This document shows positions 1-6,343 of a stretch of DNA of 16,961 nt, one piece after another. A program made the translations under genes and the position numbers. The notes below the pieces were generated by a model. That model had not been told where the DNA came from, did no database searches, and worked only from the letters and a program-made list of their open reading frames with translations. The stretch covers positions 1 to 16,961 of the forward strand of contig JAZNBZ010000244.1 in NCBI GenBank assembly GCA_045587285.1, written 5' to 3'. Numbering within the stretch: position 1 is the stretch's first letter; the number at the start of each line of letters is the position of its first letter. The DNA comes from Flemingiibacterium sp045587285 (GTDB taxonomy: Bacteria > Bacillota > Clostridia > Oscillospirales > CAG-272).

Positions 1-630
1 CGCGGCAAGGTATTCTTCATCAAACTCCTCGGTAAGCACAGTGATGCGGGCGGCAGTATCGCATCCCTCGGGGATAGCCGCGGCACCAAGCACGTCGATC
101 CCTGCCATCACACGGCTGACCTCATCGGCATCCTCGGGCGAAAGCTGAGCACCATCCTCCCAATACGCCTTGTAGCCGTTGTAGGCTTTCGGATTGTGAG
201 ATGCGGTGACGTTGATGCCGGCTATCGCGTGAAGCTCACGCACCGCAAAGGACAGCACGGGAGTCGGGCGAAGCGAGTCGAAAATATACGCCTTTATGCC
301 GTTTGCGGCGAGCACGCTTGCTGCGTGACGTGCAAAGCGCTCGGAGTTGTTGCGCGAATCGTATGCGATAGCAACGCCGCGGTCGGCCTTGCCTTCCTTG
401 TTGATGAGGTCGGCGAGTCCCTGCGTTGCGTGCGCTACGGTATACACGTTCATAGCGTTCGTTCCCGCCATCATAATTCCGCGCAGTCCGGCTGTGCCAA
501 ACTCGAGGTATTTTACAAAGCGAAGCTTTATTTCCTCGTCGTTACCTTCGATTTTACGAAGCTCTGCCTTCGTTGCCTCATCTACTTTATCGGACGAGAG
601 CCAACGTCTGTAATTTTCGGTATAGTTCAT
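1..630 (-). CDS. Phosphoglucomutase/phosphomannomutase, N-terminal 210 residues (cut by window edge)
   Basis: This is the start of an alpha-D-phosphohexomutase that interconverts hexose-6-phosphate and hexose-1-phosphate in the cytoplasm, by way of a phosphoserine enzyme. I read it by reverse translation from the ATG at 630; the frame stays open to base 1. It shows an early FGTAGLRG block (residues 44-51), as in the PgcA/PGM2-like members, and the catalytic phosphoserine loop TASHNP (142-147, serine 144). The family usually runs to 550-580 residues, so about 60 percent lies outside the window. AGGAGC sits just upstream of the ATG. It is the last visible gene of the minus-strand run, 32 nt after the TSCPD gene. 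It may supply glucose-1-phosphate to the GlgC encoded at 9428. The family is certain; glucose versus mannose preference cannot be read from this part. Confidence 0.93.
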   Translation of the reverse strand, partial: MNYTENYRRWLSSDKVDEATKAELRKIEGNDEEIKLRFVKYLEFGTAGLRGIMMAGTNAMNVYTVAHATQGLADLINKEGKADRGVAIAYDSRNNSERFARHAASVLAANGIKAYIFDSLRPTPVLSFAVRELHAIAGINVTASHNPKAYNGYKAYWEDGAQLSPEDADEVSRVMAGIDVLGAAAIPEGCDTAARITVLTEEFDEEYLAA

Positions 631-662
631 AGTTGCTCCTTGGTTTGATTTTTTTCGGATGC

Positions 663-920
663 TTATTCCTGCGTTTTGATGATCTCAAGCGCACGCGCTA
701 ACTGATCGGGGCAGGAGGTCGGCTTGGGACCGCAGCAGATGCCCTTCATTCTTGCAATAGCATCATCGACATTCATACCGACAACGAGCGCGGCAACGCC
801 CTGAGTGTTACCCGAGCAGCCGCCGATAAACTTAACGGACTCGACGGTGTCGCCGTCACATACTATTTCGATCTGTCGCGAGCAGGTGCCGCAGGTGTTA
901 TAAGAAAGCGTCTTTTTCAT
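663..920 (-). CDS. Small TSCPD-domain protein (TIGR03905-like)
   Basis: An 85-residue, cysteine-rich protein carrying the TSCPD motif at residues 68-72. The TSCPD domain is also found at the C-terminus of some ribonucleotide reductases, and stand-alone copies like this one match the TIGR03905 group, whose function is unknown. Seven cysteines (10, 13, 21, 35, 62, 63, 70) include a CGTC pair near the N-terminus and an ICCGPKPTSCPD stretch, which suggests metal or redox binding (inference). An AAAGGAAA ribosome site precedes the ATG. It follows the PheA-like gene by 45 nt and precedes the phosphohexomutase by 32 nt, so it is probably cotranscribed. The full domain is present and its length is normal for the group. 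Confidence 0.88.
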   Translation of the reverse strand: MKKTLSYNTCGTCSRQIEIVCDGDTVESVKFIGGCSGNTQGVAALVVGMNVDDAIARMKGICCGPKPTSCPDQLARALEIIKTQE

Positions 921-965
921 TTTATGCTTTTTCCTTTCAAAATATTTTAAGCCTTTAAAAAATAA

Positions 966-1925
966 TTATTCATTACCGACGTTTTTTGCGTGAATATGCG
1001 GATAAATGCCGATGGGCTCGTATTCGGGCACGGCTAACGTGAGGAACAGCAGAAAGGCTTCAAGTCCATCTACGCTTCCAACCTTTAAAATTACGTCGTA
1101 CGCAAACTCACTGCTGCTGTAGGACAGCGGCATAGAGTCAGCCTTATAAAGCGTGAGTCCGCATTCCTTTGCCGCCTCGAGGATATCGCAAAGCGGCGAG
1201 CGCTCGTCGGGGGTTATGTTAAACTCAAAGAAGCAAAGCCCCGATGCATTAAGACGCTCACGCGAGGGAAGCGTGAACTCCCTTTTGAGAAGCGCGTATC
1301 TCGTCGTTACGCTGCCGTCTGGCGTCGTAACGTCGCAGGAAAATACGGGACAAAGCTCGTATTTGTCGATAAGACGGTAGAAGCTGATGAGCTTCGCATC
1401 ACGCGAGGAATCAAGCGGAAGCATACAAACGTCGGCTCTGCCGTGGTAGACCTCTTCGCATACGGCAGTGAAGTCCGATGCGTAGACAGCGGAAAGGTTG
1501 TCTATCACCTCGGAGAAAATACGGAACGCAGCGTCTGCGTACGCGTTCTGGAAATACGCTATGCGAACGGATTGCGGCATCGGCGTGTTGCCAAAGAGGC
1601 GTTCGGTGACGTTTATGCGGCGCTTCGTATATTCGCCCGCCAAAAGCTTACACACGGTAAGCTTGTCGTAAAGGAGCTGCGTGTTGAATTTCGACGCGAG
1701 ATAATCCTTTGAATCAGGTATGGCGTCATCACATTCCTGACGCTCGAACATCGCCGAAAACTCGTCGGTACGGCTGTCAGAGTCAAGAATGTCGTCGTTT
1801 CGCGCGATAAGGATAGCGCGCTCGTTTAACTGTGCCAGACGGCGCTCCTCAAAGGAACGCGCTTCCTCTCCGAGAAGCGAGAGGTTCTCGGTAATTATGG
1901 AGTTTGTGTCATATCTGAATGCCAT
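966..1925 (-). CDS. PheA-like protein with shortened prephenate dehydratase domain and ACT domain
   Basis: A 319-residue protein resembling a degenerate P-protein. Residues 119-168 look like the first lobe of prephenate dehydratase (RIAYF, then GRADVCMLPLDSS at 162-174, where the family has GxADxxxxPIENS). TTRYALL (207-213) resembles the family's TRF catalytic motif, and 231-310 look like an ACT domain ending in GIYP (306-309). Only about 33 residues lie between LPLDSS and TRY, where real dehydratases have near 100, so most of the second lobe is missing. The helical N-terminal 110 residues could be a decayed AroQ chorismate mutase. I chose the ATG at 1925, whose A is the last base of the aroC stop (TGATG), with GGAGG 8 nt upstream; a TTG at 1928 is the alternative. 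Coupling to aroC points to aromatic amino acid synthesis, as an enzyme or a phenylalanine sensor. Function is unproven. Confidence 0.7.
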   Translation of the reverse strand: MAFRYDTNSIITENLSLLGEEARSFEERRLAQLNERAILIARNDDILDSDSRTDEFSAMFERQECDDAIPDSKDYLASKFNTQLLYDKLTVCKLLAGEYTKRRINVTERLFGNTPMPQSVRIAYFQNAYADAAFRIFSEVIDNLSAVYASDFTAVCEEVYHGRADVCMLPLDSSRDAKLISFYRLIDKYELCPVFSCDVTTPDGSVTTRYALLKREFTLPSRERLNASGLCFFEFNITPDERSPLCDILEAAKECGLTLYKADSMPLSYSSSEFAYDVILKVGSVDGLEAFLLFLTLAVPEYEPIGIYPHIHAKNVGNE

Positions 1926-3013
1926 CAAATCTTCCTCCCGTCTGCTTTCAAAATAAGCTCGGTCAGCGCTATAGCACAGCCTGCCTCAATTACGGGCACG
2001 GCGCGTACCGCGATGCACGGATCGTGTCTGCCCTTTATGGAGAGCTTCGCGTTTTCGCCCTTTACCATATCGACTGAATCCTGTTCGGTAAATATCGAGG
2101 GCGTGGGCTTTATCGCCACGGAAAATACAACGGGCATACCCGTCGTCATACCGCCGACGATACCGCCGCAGTTGTTGGTTTTCGTTATTACTTTATCGCC
2201 GCTGTACTCGTAAGCGTCGTTAGCCGCCGAGCCGTACATTTTCGAGAAATCAAAGCCTGCACCAAACTCGATGCCCTTTACGCCGGGGATAGCGAACATC
2301 ATCTGCGAGATCTCCGCCTCCACGCTCTCAAACATATGCTCGCCGAGCGCCGTGGGAAGCCCGAGCGCAATACATTCGAGCTTTGCTCCAACCGAGTCAC
2401 CCTTGGCTTGCGCTCCGTTTATGATATCTGCAAACGCATCTGCCGCCGCTTTGTCAATAGCGGGGAACGAGTGCGCTTTGAGCTCTTCAAGCTCTTTAGC
2501 GGTGACGCTCATATCAAACGAGCTGTCATTTACGTCAAGCATACTCTTTATATGCGCGGCTATTTCAACGCCCTTCGTTTTGAGATAAAGCGAGCAGAGC
2601 GCGCCTGCGAATACGAGAGGCGCGGTAAGCCTACCCGAAAAGTGACCGCCGCCGTGAAGCTCGGTATGCTCGCCGTACTTTATCGCGGCGGCAAAATCGG
2701 CGTGACTTGGGCGCGGCACGGTCATTTTATCCTGATACGACGCCGAATGCTGATTGGTGTTTTCGATAACGGCGCATATGGGATAACCGTTCGTATATCC
2801 GTCGGACACGCCGCTGACGATGCGCGGGATATCGGGCTCGGTTCGCTTGGTGGAAAAGCTGCCGCCCGGTGCACGGCGCTTCATAAACGCGGATATATAG
2901 TCGAAATCTATTTTGAGTCCTGCCGGAAAGCCGTCGATGACGACACCGATAGCCTGTCCGTGTGACTCGCCGAATATTGAGAGCTTTAATTTGGTACCGT
3001 AGACCGATGCCAT
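1925..3013 (-). CDS. aroC: Chorismate synthase
   Basis: Converts 5-enolpyruvylshikimate-3-phosphate to chorismate, the last step of the shikimate pathway, using reduced FMN. The 362-residue length is normal for the bacterial enzyme. Visible signatures are GESHG (residues 15-19), the RRAPGG and TKRTEPD stretch that binds substrate and flavin, HGGGHFSGRLTAP in the first third, and the C-terminal GRHDPCIAVRAVPVIEA block. AAAGGGGATG precedes the ATG. It lies 77 nt behind htpG, and its TGA overlaps the ATG of the PheA-like gene by one base, so those two are translationally coupled. No other shikimate genes are in view. Next to chorismate synthase, a PheA-like partner makes sense, since chorismate is the precursor of prephenate. 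Confidence 0.98.
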   Translation of the reverse strand: MASVYGTKLKLSIFGESHGQAIGVVIDGFPAGLKIDFDYISAFMKRRAPGGSFSTKRTEPDIPRIVSGVSDGYTNGYPICAVIENTNQHSASYQDKMTVPRPSHADFAAAIKYGEHTELHGGGHFSGRLTAPLVFAGALCSLYLKTKGVEIAAHIKSMLDVNDSSFDMSVTAKELEELKAHSFPAIDKAAADAFADIINGAQAKGDSVGAKLECIALGLPTALGEHMFESVEAEISQMMFAIPGVKGIEFGAGFDFSKMYGSAANDAYEYSGDKVITKTNNCGGIVGGMTTGMPVVFSVAIKPTPSIFTEQDSVDMVKGENAKLSIKGRHDPCIAVRAVPVIEAGCAIALTELILKADGRKI

Positions 3014-3055
3014 TTTTTCATCCCCTTTGCGGATGTATTTTCAGCCGATTTGTAG

Positions 3056-3075
3056 GGCGGTGGCTTGCTGCCGCC
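3056..3075 (+). repeat. Short GC-rich stem-loop between htpG and aroC
   Basis: An arm GGCGGTGG, loop CTTG and arm CTGCCGCC form an 8-bp stem if read as RNA from the plus strand, with two G-U pairs. Read as RNA from the minus strand, the direction of the flanking genes, two pairs become C-A mismatches. It has no T-run, so it is not a good terminator. Its shape and position are like the short intergenic GC-rich palindromes scattered through many Clostridia genomes; that it is a dispersed repeat is inference. Confidence 0.4.
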
Positions 3076-3090
3076 GTGTGTTGATGGAGC

Positions 3091-4944
3091 TTAGAAATTT
3101 TCGAGCATATCAAAGCTGTCGGAAAGGAACGCCTGAAGCTCGTCTGCCGTTAGCTGACGCTGTGCTAAAAGCGCTAACGTATAGGTCTGCTTTGCAAGCT
3201 TCTTCGCTTTAGCCTCGTCTGCCTCGGCAACGTCGGCAAGGCGCTTTATAAGCGGACTCGATGCGTTTATGATAAGGCTTACGTCCACCGGGAACTTCAT
3301 ATCGTCAGCACCGCCGCTCCTCATACGGTACATACGCATCATATCCTCCATTCGGCGGCTTTGCTCGGAAATGTTGAGGATTGCGGGAATCTTCTCATTT
3401 TTAAGAAGCTCGAAGGTCACCTTGAGCTCATTATTGCCGCTGACCTCCTTGAAAATCTCTGCGAGCTTTTCGTTCGCTTCGGCAGTACCGTCGGCTTTAA
3501 GAGCACCTGCAACGTCCGCGTCGATGCGAACGAACTTAACGCCCTCGTTTTCCTGCTCAACGACGCCCATAAACTGCGTGTCTATCATCTTATCAAGGAG
3601 TATAACGTCGATGCCCTCTGCGGCAAACATTGAGATGTACTGTGCCTGCGCGGTAAGGTCTGCCGCGTAGTAAACGGTCTTTTCGTGCTTTTCTTTTGCC
3701 TTTTCAAGATACTCGTCGAGCGTTACGAACTTGCCGTCGGTCGTTTCGTAAACGATAGCAGACTTTACGCGATCGTAGAATTTGCGGTCTTTGAGACAGC
3801 CGTATTCAACGAAGGTCTTGAGGTCGCCCCACAGCTTTTCGTAGTTTTCGCGCTCGGTGTTAAACATCGAGCAGAGCTTGTCCGCGACCTTTTTGACGAT
3901 GTGAGCGGATATCTTCGCAACGTAGCCGCTGTTCTGAAGATAGCTTCGTGACACGTTAAGCGGAAGCTCGGGACAGTCGAGCACACCCTTTAACATAAGG
4001 AGAAAATCGGGAATGACCTCCTTGATGTTGTCCGCAACGAATACCTGATTGTAATAAAGCTTTACCTGTCCCTCAAGATTGTCGTATTCGTGCGCGATAC
4101 GCGGAAAATAGAGTATACCTCGGAAGTTGAGCGGATAGTCCGCGTTAAGGTGAATGTGGAAAAGCGGCTCGCGGAAATCCTGGAACACCTTTTTATAAAA
4201 CGCGTCGTACTCCTCGTCGGTGCACTCGGACGCGCCCTTTTGCCAAAGCGGATGAGTGTCGTTGACGGGCGCCTTTTCCTCCTCGGGCTTATCCTCGTCG
4301 GTGACGAGGTATATTTCGACGGGCATAAACGAGCAGTATTTGTCGAGCATAGCGCGGATACGGCTCTCGTCGAGGAACTCCGCCTCGCCGTCCATAATGT
4401 GCATAACGACGTCCGTGCCGCGCTCCTCGCGGAAGTAGTCGGTGGTTATTTCGTATTCTCCCGCCTCTGAGCATACCCACTTGACACCGCTCTCGTCTTT
4501 ATACGAGCGCGTGATAACGTCAACAGTGTCGCTTACCATAAACGCGGAGTAGAAGCCAAGACCGAAGTGACCGATAATGCCGTCGGCGGCACCGTTTTCG
4601 CCCTCGTACTTCTCGATAAACTCGAGCGCACCCGAAAGTGCTATCTGGCAAATGTAACGGCGCACCTCGTCCTCGGTCATACCGATACCGTTATCGGAAA
4701 CGGTGAGGGTTTTAGCCGTCTTGTCGATAGTAACGGTGATTTTATATTTGGGCTCGTCCTCGACTTCTGCCTCACCGAGCGATGCAAGACGCTTTAGCTT
4801 CGTAACCGCGTCGCACGCGTTTGAAACGATCTCGCGAAGAAATATCTCCTTTTCGGAGTAGAGCCATTTTTTGATTATCGGAAATATGTGTTCGATTTCG
4901 ACGGAGATACCGCCCTTTTCTGTGTTTCTCAAGTCCTCGGACAT
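3091..4944 (-). CDS. htpG: Molecular chaperone HtpG (Hsp90 family)
   Basis: A cytoplasmic ATP-dependent chaperone that remodels client proteins as a dimer. The 617 residues match the E. coli protein in length. The N-terminal GHKL ATPase is complete: FLREIVSNACDA (35-46, with the catalytic Glu38 and magnesium-binding Asn42), DNGIGM (84-89) and the lid region GHFGLGFYSAF (125-135). The middle domain contains the conserved LPLNVSRSYLQ stretch that carries the ATP-contacting arginine, and the C-terminal dimerisation domain runs to the end. GAGGTAAAG lies 6 nt before the ATG. It is the first gene after a strong sigma-A promoter (5011-5039). I see no CIRCE element and no CtsR box upstream, so class I or class III heat-shock control is not indicated; the hairpin at 4974-5003 is the only visible regulatory structure. 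Confidence 0.98.
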   Translation of the reverse strand: MSEDLRNTEKGGISVEIEHIFPIIKKWLYSEKEIFLREIVSNACDAVTKLKRLASLGEAEVEDEPKYKITVTIDKTAKTLTVSDNGIGMTEDEVRRYICQIALSGALEFIEKYEGENGAADGIIGHFGLGFYSAFMVSDTVDVITRSYKDESGVKWVCSEAGEYEITTDYFREERGTDVVMHIMDGEAEFLDESRIRAMLDKYCSFMPVEIYLVTDEDKPEEEKAPVNDTHPLWQKGASECTDEEYDAFYKKVFQDFREPLFHIHLNADYPLNFRGILYFPRIAHEYDNLEGQVKLYYNQVFVADNIKEVIPDFLLMLKGVLDCPELPLNVSRSYLQNSGYVAKISAHIVKKVADKLCSMFNTERENYEKLWGDLKTFVEYGCLKDRKFYDRVKSAIVYETTDGKFVTLDEYLEKAKEKHEKTVYYAADLTAQAQYISMFAAEGIDVILLDKMIDTQFMGVVEQENEGVKFVRIDADVAGALKADGTAEANEKLAEIFKEVSGNNELKVTFELLKNEKIPAILNISEQSRRMEDMMRMYRMRSGGADDMKFPVDVSLIINASSPLIKRLADVAEADEAKAKKLAKQTYTLALLAQRQLTADELQAFLSDSFDMLENF

Positions 4945-4973
4945 ATTCTTTACCTCTTTTGCTGTGAAATGCG

Positions 4974-5003
4974 GAGGATATTATAATGTATATATAATAC
5001 CTC
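4974..5003 (-). promoter_or_regulatory. AU-rich hairpin at the predicted 5' end of the htpG mRNA
   Basis: On the minus strand GAGG-TATTATA pairs with TATAATA-CCTC around a 7-nt loop, with one bulged U: an 11-bp stem that begins about where transcription should start, given the -10 box at 5011-5016. The ribosome site AGAGG of htpG lies downstream and outside it, but the CCUC arm could pair with that GAGG instead. The inverted repeat is seen directly; a role as thermometer, mRNA stabiliser or operator is inference. Confidence 0.45.
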
Positions 5004-5010
5004 ATCTTAT

Positions 5011-5039
5011 ATTTTAACAAAAATACTGCGTTATGTCAA
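5011..5039 (-). promoter_or_regulatory. Sigma-A promoter of htpG operon
   Basis: On the minus strand a consensus TTGACA (5034-5039) and TAAAAT (5011-5016) are separated by exactly 17 nt. The start of transcription should fall near 5004, leaving a leader of about 60 nt before the htpG ATG. Confidence 0.85.
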
Positions 5040-5072
5040 GAGAATGAGGGGTTTTATTAAAGGATTTCTTAA

Positions 5073-5111
5073 ATAGAAAGACAACACCCACGGCTTTCGC
5101 CGTGGGTGTTG
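5073..5111 (-). terminator. Strong 13-bp hairpin, probable leftward intrinsic terminator
   Basis: CAACACCCACGGC (5082-5094) and GCCGTGGGTGTTG (5099-5111) pair perfectly over 13 bp around a 4-nt loop. On the minus strand it is followed by TCTTTCTATTT, a broken U-tract. On the plus strand the following bases (CCCTTTGAGG) are not U-rich, so leftward termination is favoured. No protein gene ends here: upstream on the minus strand there is only the promoter at 5245-5273, hence the small-RNA candidate. Confidence 0.65.
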
Positions 5112-5127
5112 CCCTTTGAGGAGTTTA

Positions 5128-5152
5128 TAAATCAGTCAGTTTGACAGATTTA
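5128..5152. repeat. Interrupted dyad upstream of the terminator hairpin
   Basis: TAAATC, a one-base mismatch, GTCA, a 3-nt loop, TGAC, a mismatch and GATTTA: 10 pairs in two blocks. It may be a stem of the candidate RNA or a protein-binding site; the sequence alone does not decide. Confidence 0.45.
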
Positions 5153-5225
5153 CCGAATATTATGGGTGCGCATATTCAAAGACGTAAGCTGCTTTGCGCG
5201 CGAAAAAAATATTTTTACTTTACTA

Positions 5226-5254
5226 TTGCAATTTTACCACGTTTATTATATAAT
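5226..5254 (+). promoter_or_regulatory. Rightward sigma-A promoter for the AraC-type gene
   Basis: TTGCAA (5226-5231), 17 nt, then a perfect TATAAT (5249-5254). It would give a leader of about 130 nt before the ATG at 5390. Its -10 box overlaps that of the leftward promoter at 5245-5273, inside the 16-bp palindrome TTTATTATATAATAAA (5242-5257), so the two promoters should compete. Confidence 0.55.
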
Positions 5255-5273
5255 AAATACGAGAGCAATTCAA
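5245..5273 (-). promoter_or_regulatory. Leftward sigma-A promoter for the candidate small RNA
   Basis: On the minus strand TTGAAT (5268-5273), 17 nt, then a perfect TATAAT (5245-5250). It points away from the AraC-type gene, towards the hairpin at 5082-5111. It overlaps the rightward promoter by six bases at the -10 elements. Confidence 0.55.
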
Positions 5274-5389
5274 TGCATAATATTGCTTCATTTTAACACG
5301 ATTTTGCTTCTTTTTTGAGCGAAAGCGGAATTTGTCACAGATTTTTACAAAATATTCCATATGATATAAACGCAGCTGAGGTGATAACG

Positions 5390-6235
5390 ATGACGAAAAA
5401 GCGTATGCCGATAAATCCGGAAAATGATGCGGCAGATCTTTCGCGCCCGATGCATACCAATTATGAATCGCACGTAATTCCGGATCTCGCATATCCGTAC
5501 AAATTTCATTTTAAGCACCTTCTTTGTATGCCGCACTGGCACGAAAACCTTGAGATATTGCAGTTCAGCGGCAAGGGAAGCGTGATATGTGACCGTATGT
5601 CATACGACGTAGAGGCGGGCGATATTGCGGTAATTTCCTCAAATATGCTCCATTCCGTGCCCGAGTGCGGCGATACGACGCACGACTGTCTTATCATCGA
5701 CAGTGCGTTTCTCGTTAAAAACAATATAAACGTAACGGAGCTTAAATTTGAGCGAATAATACGCGATGAGGCGGTGTCGAAGCTTTTTGGAGAGGTTATG
5801 GACGAGGTCGTTCGCGTTTATAGGGGTGACGAGTACAGCGCGGCGGCGGTTAAGGCGGCGATACTCACGCTTGTGGTGCGGCTTTGCCGAAACTACTCGG
5901 TAATAGAGGACGTGGAATATGGGCGAAGCGATGTGGTAAAGCGTGCGCTCGGATACATAAAGGCACACTACAGCGAGCCGCTAACCGTTGATATGATTGC
6001 AGGAAAGGTGAATATCAGCAAATATTATTTTTGCCGTGAATTTCACCGCGAAACGGGATTTACGGTCGTTGGCTACATAAACAACCTGCGCTGCCGTGAG
6101 GCGGAGAAGCTGCTTCGCTCTGGAAAGCATACGGTCGGCGAGGTCGCACGTGCGTGCGGATTTGAAAATCTGTCGTATTTTACGCGTACGTACAAGGCGA
6201 TAATCGGAGTCACACCGAGCCAGACGAGGGCGTAA
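5390..6235 (+). CDS. AraC-family transcriptional regulator
   Basis: A 281-residue DNA-binding regulator. The N-terminal half is a cupin-type sensor: MPHWHENLEIL (47-57) and the GDIAVISSNMLHS stretch (78-90) are typical of AraC sensors for sugars or related small molecules. The C-terminal 100 residues hold two helix-turn-helix motifs, near 198-219 (LTVDMIAGKVNISKYYFCREF) and 246-268, the latter within the signature ending FTRTYKAIIGVTPSQTR. The ORF is open 75 nt further upstream, but the ATG at 5390 has GAGGTGA 7 nt before it and gives the normal length. No sugar transport or degradation genes stand beside it, so its targets are unknown. It may control its own divergent promoter region. The next gene, mscL, has a separate promoter. 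Confidence 0.92.
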   Translation: MTKKRMPINPENDAADLSRPMHTNYESHVIPDLAYPYKFHFKHLLCMPHWHENLEILQFSGKGSVICDRMSYDVEAGDIAVISSNMLHSVPECGDTTHDCLIIDSAFLVKNNINVTELKFERIIRDEAVSKLFGEVMDEVVRVYRGDEYSAAAVKAAILTLVVRLCRNYSVIEDVEYGRSDVVKRALGYIKAHYSEPLTVDMIAGKVNISKYYFCREFHRETGFTVVGYINNLRCREAEKLLRSGKHTVGEVARACGFENLSYFTRTYKAIIGVTPSQTRA

Positions 6236-6279
6236 ATAGCACCAATTTCGTATAAATGGCGAAAAAAGCTCGAATTCTG

Positions 6280-6308
6280 TTGACAAATGCAAAATTTTTT
6301 GGTACAAT
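6280..6308 (+). promoter_or_regulatory. Sigma-A promoter of mscL
   Basis: Perfect TTGACA (6280-6285), 17 nt, TACAAT (6303-6308). GGAGG precedes the mscL ATG. It is among the strongest promoters in the window. Confidence 0.85.
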
Positions 6309-6343
6309 TTTTAATGTAAATATTAACTTTTGGAGGATTTATT

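Larger units (their letters stand above)
5073..5238 (-). ncRNA. Candidate small RNA of about 165 nt
   Basis: A minus-strand promoter (TTGAAT-17-TATAAT, 5245-5273) is followed about 130 nt later by the hairpin terminator at 5082-5111, with no convincing open reading frame between. The longest start there gives only a 7-codon peptide without a ribosome site. The predicted transcript holds a dyad at 5128-5152 (TAAATC and GTCA arms, paired with TGAC and GATTTA, one mismatch on each side, 3-nt loop). It also holds a weaker stem built on CAAAG and CTTTG around 5175-5200. I recognise no known family: it does not show the 6S, SRP or tmRNA signatures. It could also be an untranslated remnant or a leader read in an unexpected way. 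Confidence 0.38.

Noticed and set aside
196..648. Plus-strand open frame of 150 codons opposite the phosphohexomutase
   Set aside because: It is the antisense shadow of a clear enzyme frame that has the TASHNP motif and a ribosome site.
2336..2965. Plus-strand open frame of 209 codons within aroC
   Set aside because: It is antisense to chorismate synthase signatures, has no ribosome site and no recognisable motif; long antisense frames are expected at this base composition.
5140..5175. Seven-codon leader peptide (MRTHNIR) within the candidate small RNA
   Set aside because: No ribosome site precedes it, and no run of regulatory codons would suggest attenuation.
5332..5367. Second promoter (TTGTCA and TATGAT or TATAAA) directly before the AraC-type gene
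   Set aside because: The possible hexamers are 10, 15 or 22 nt apart; none of these combinations is convincing.
5315..5389. Upstream start of the AraC-type gene at 5315
   Set aside because: The extra 25 codons lack a good ribosome site, whereas ATG 5390 has GAGGTGA at proper distance and gives the usual family length.
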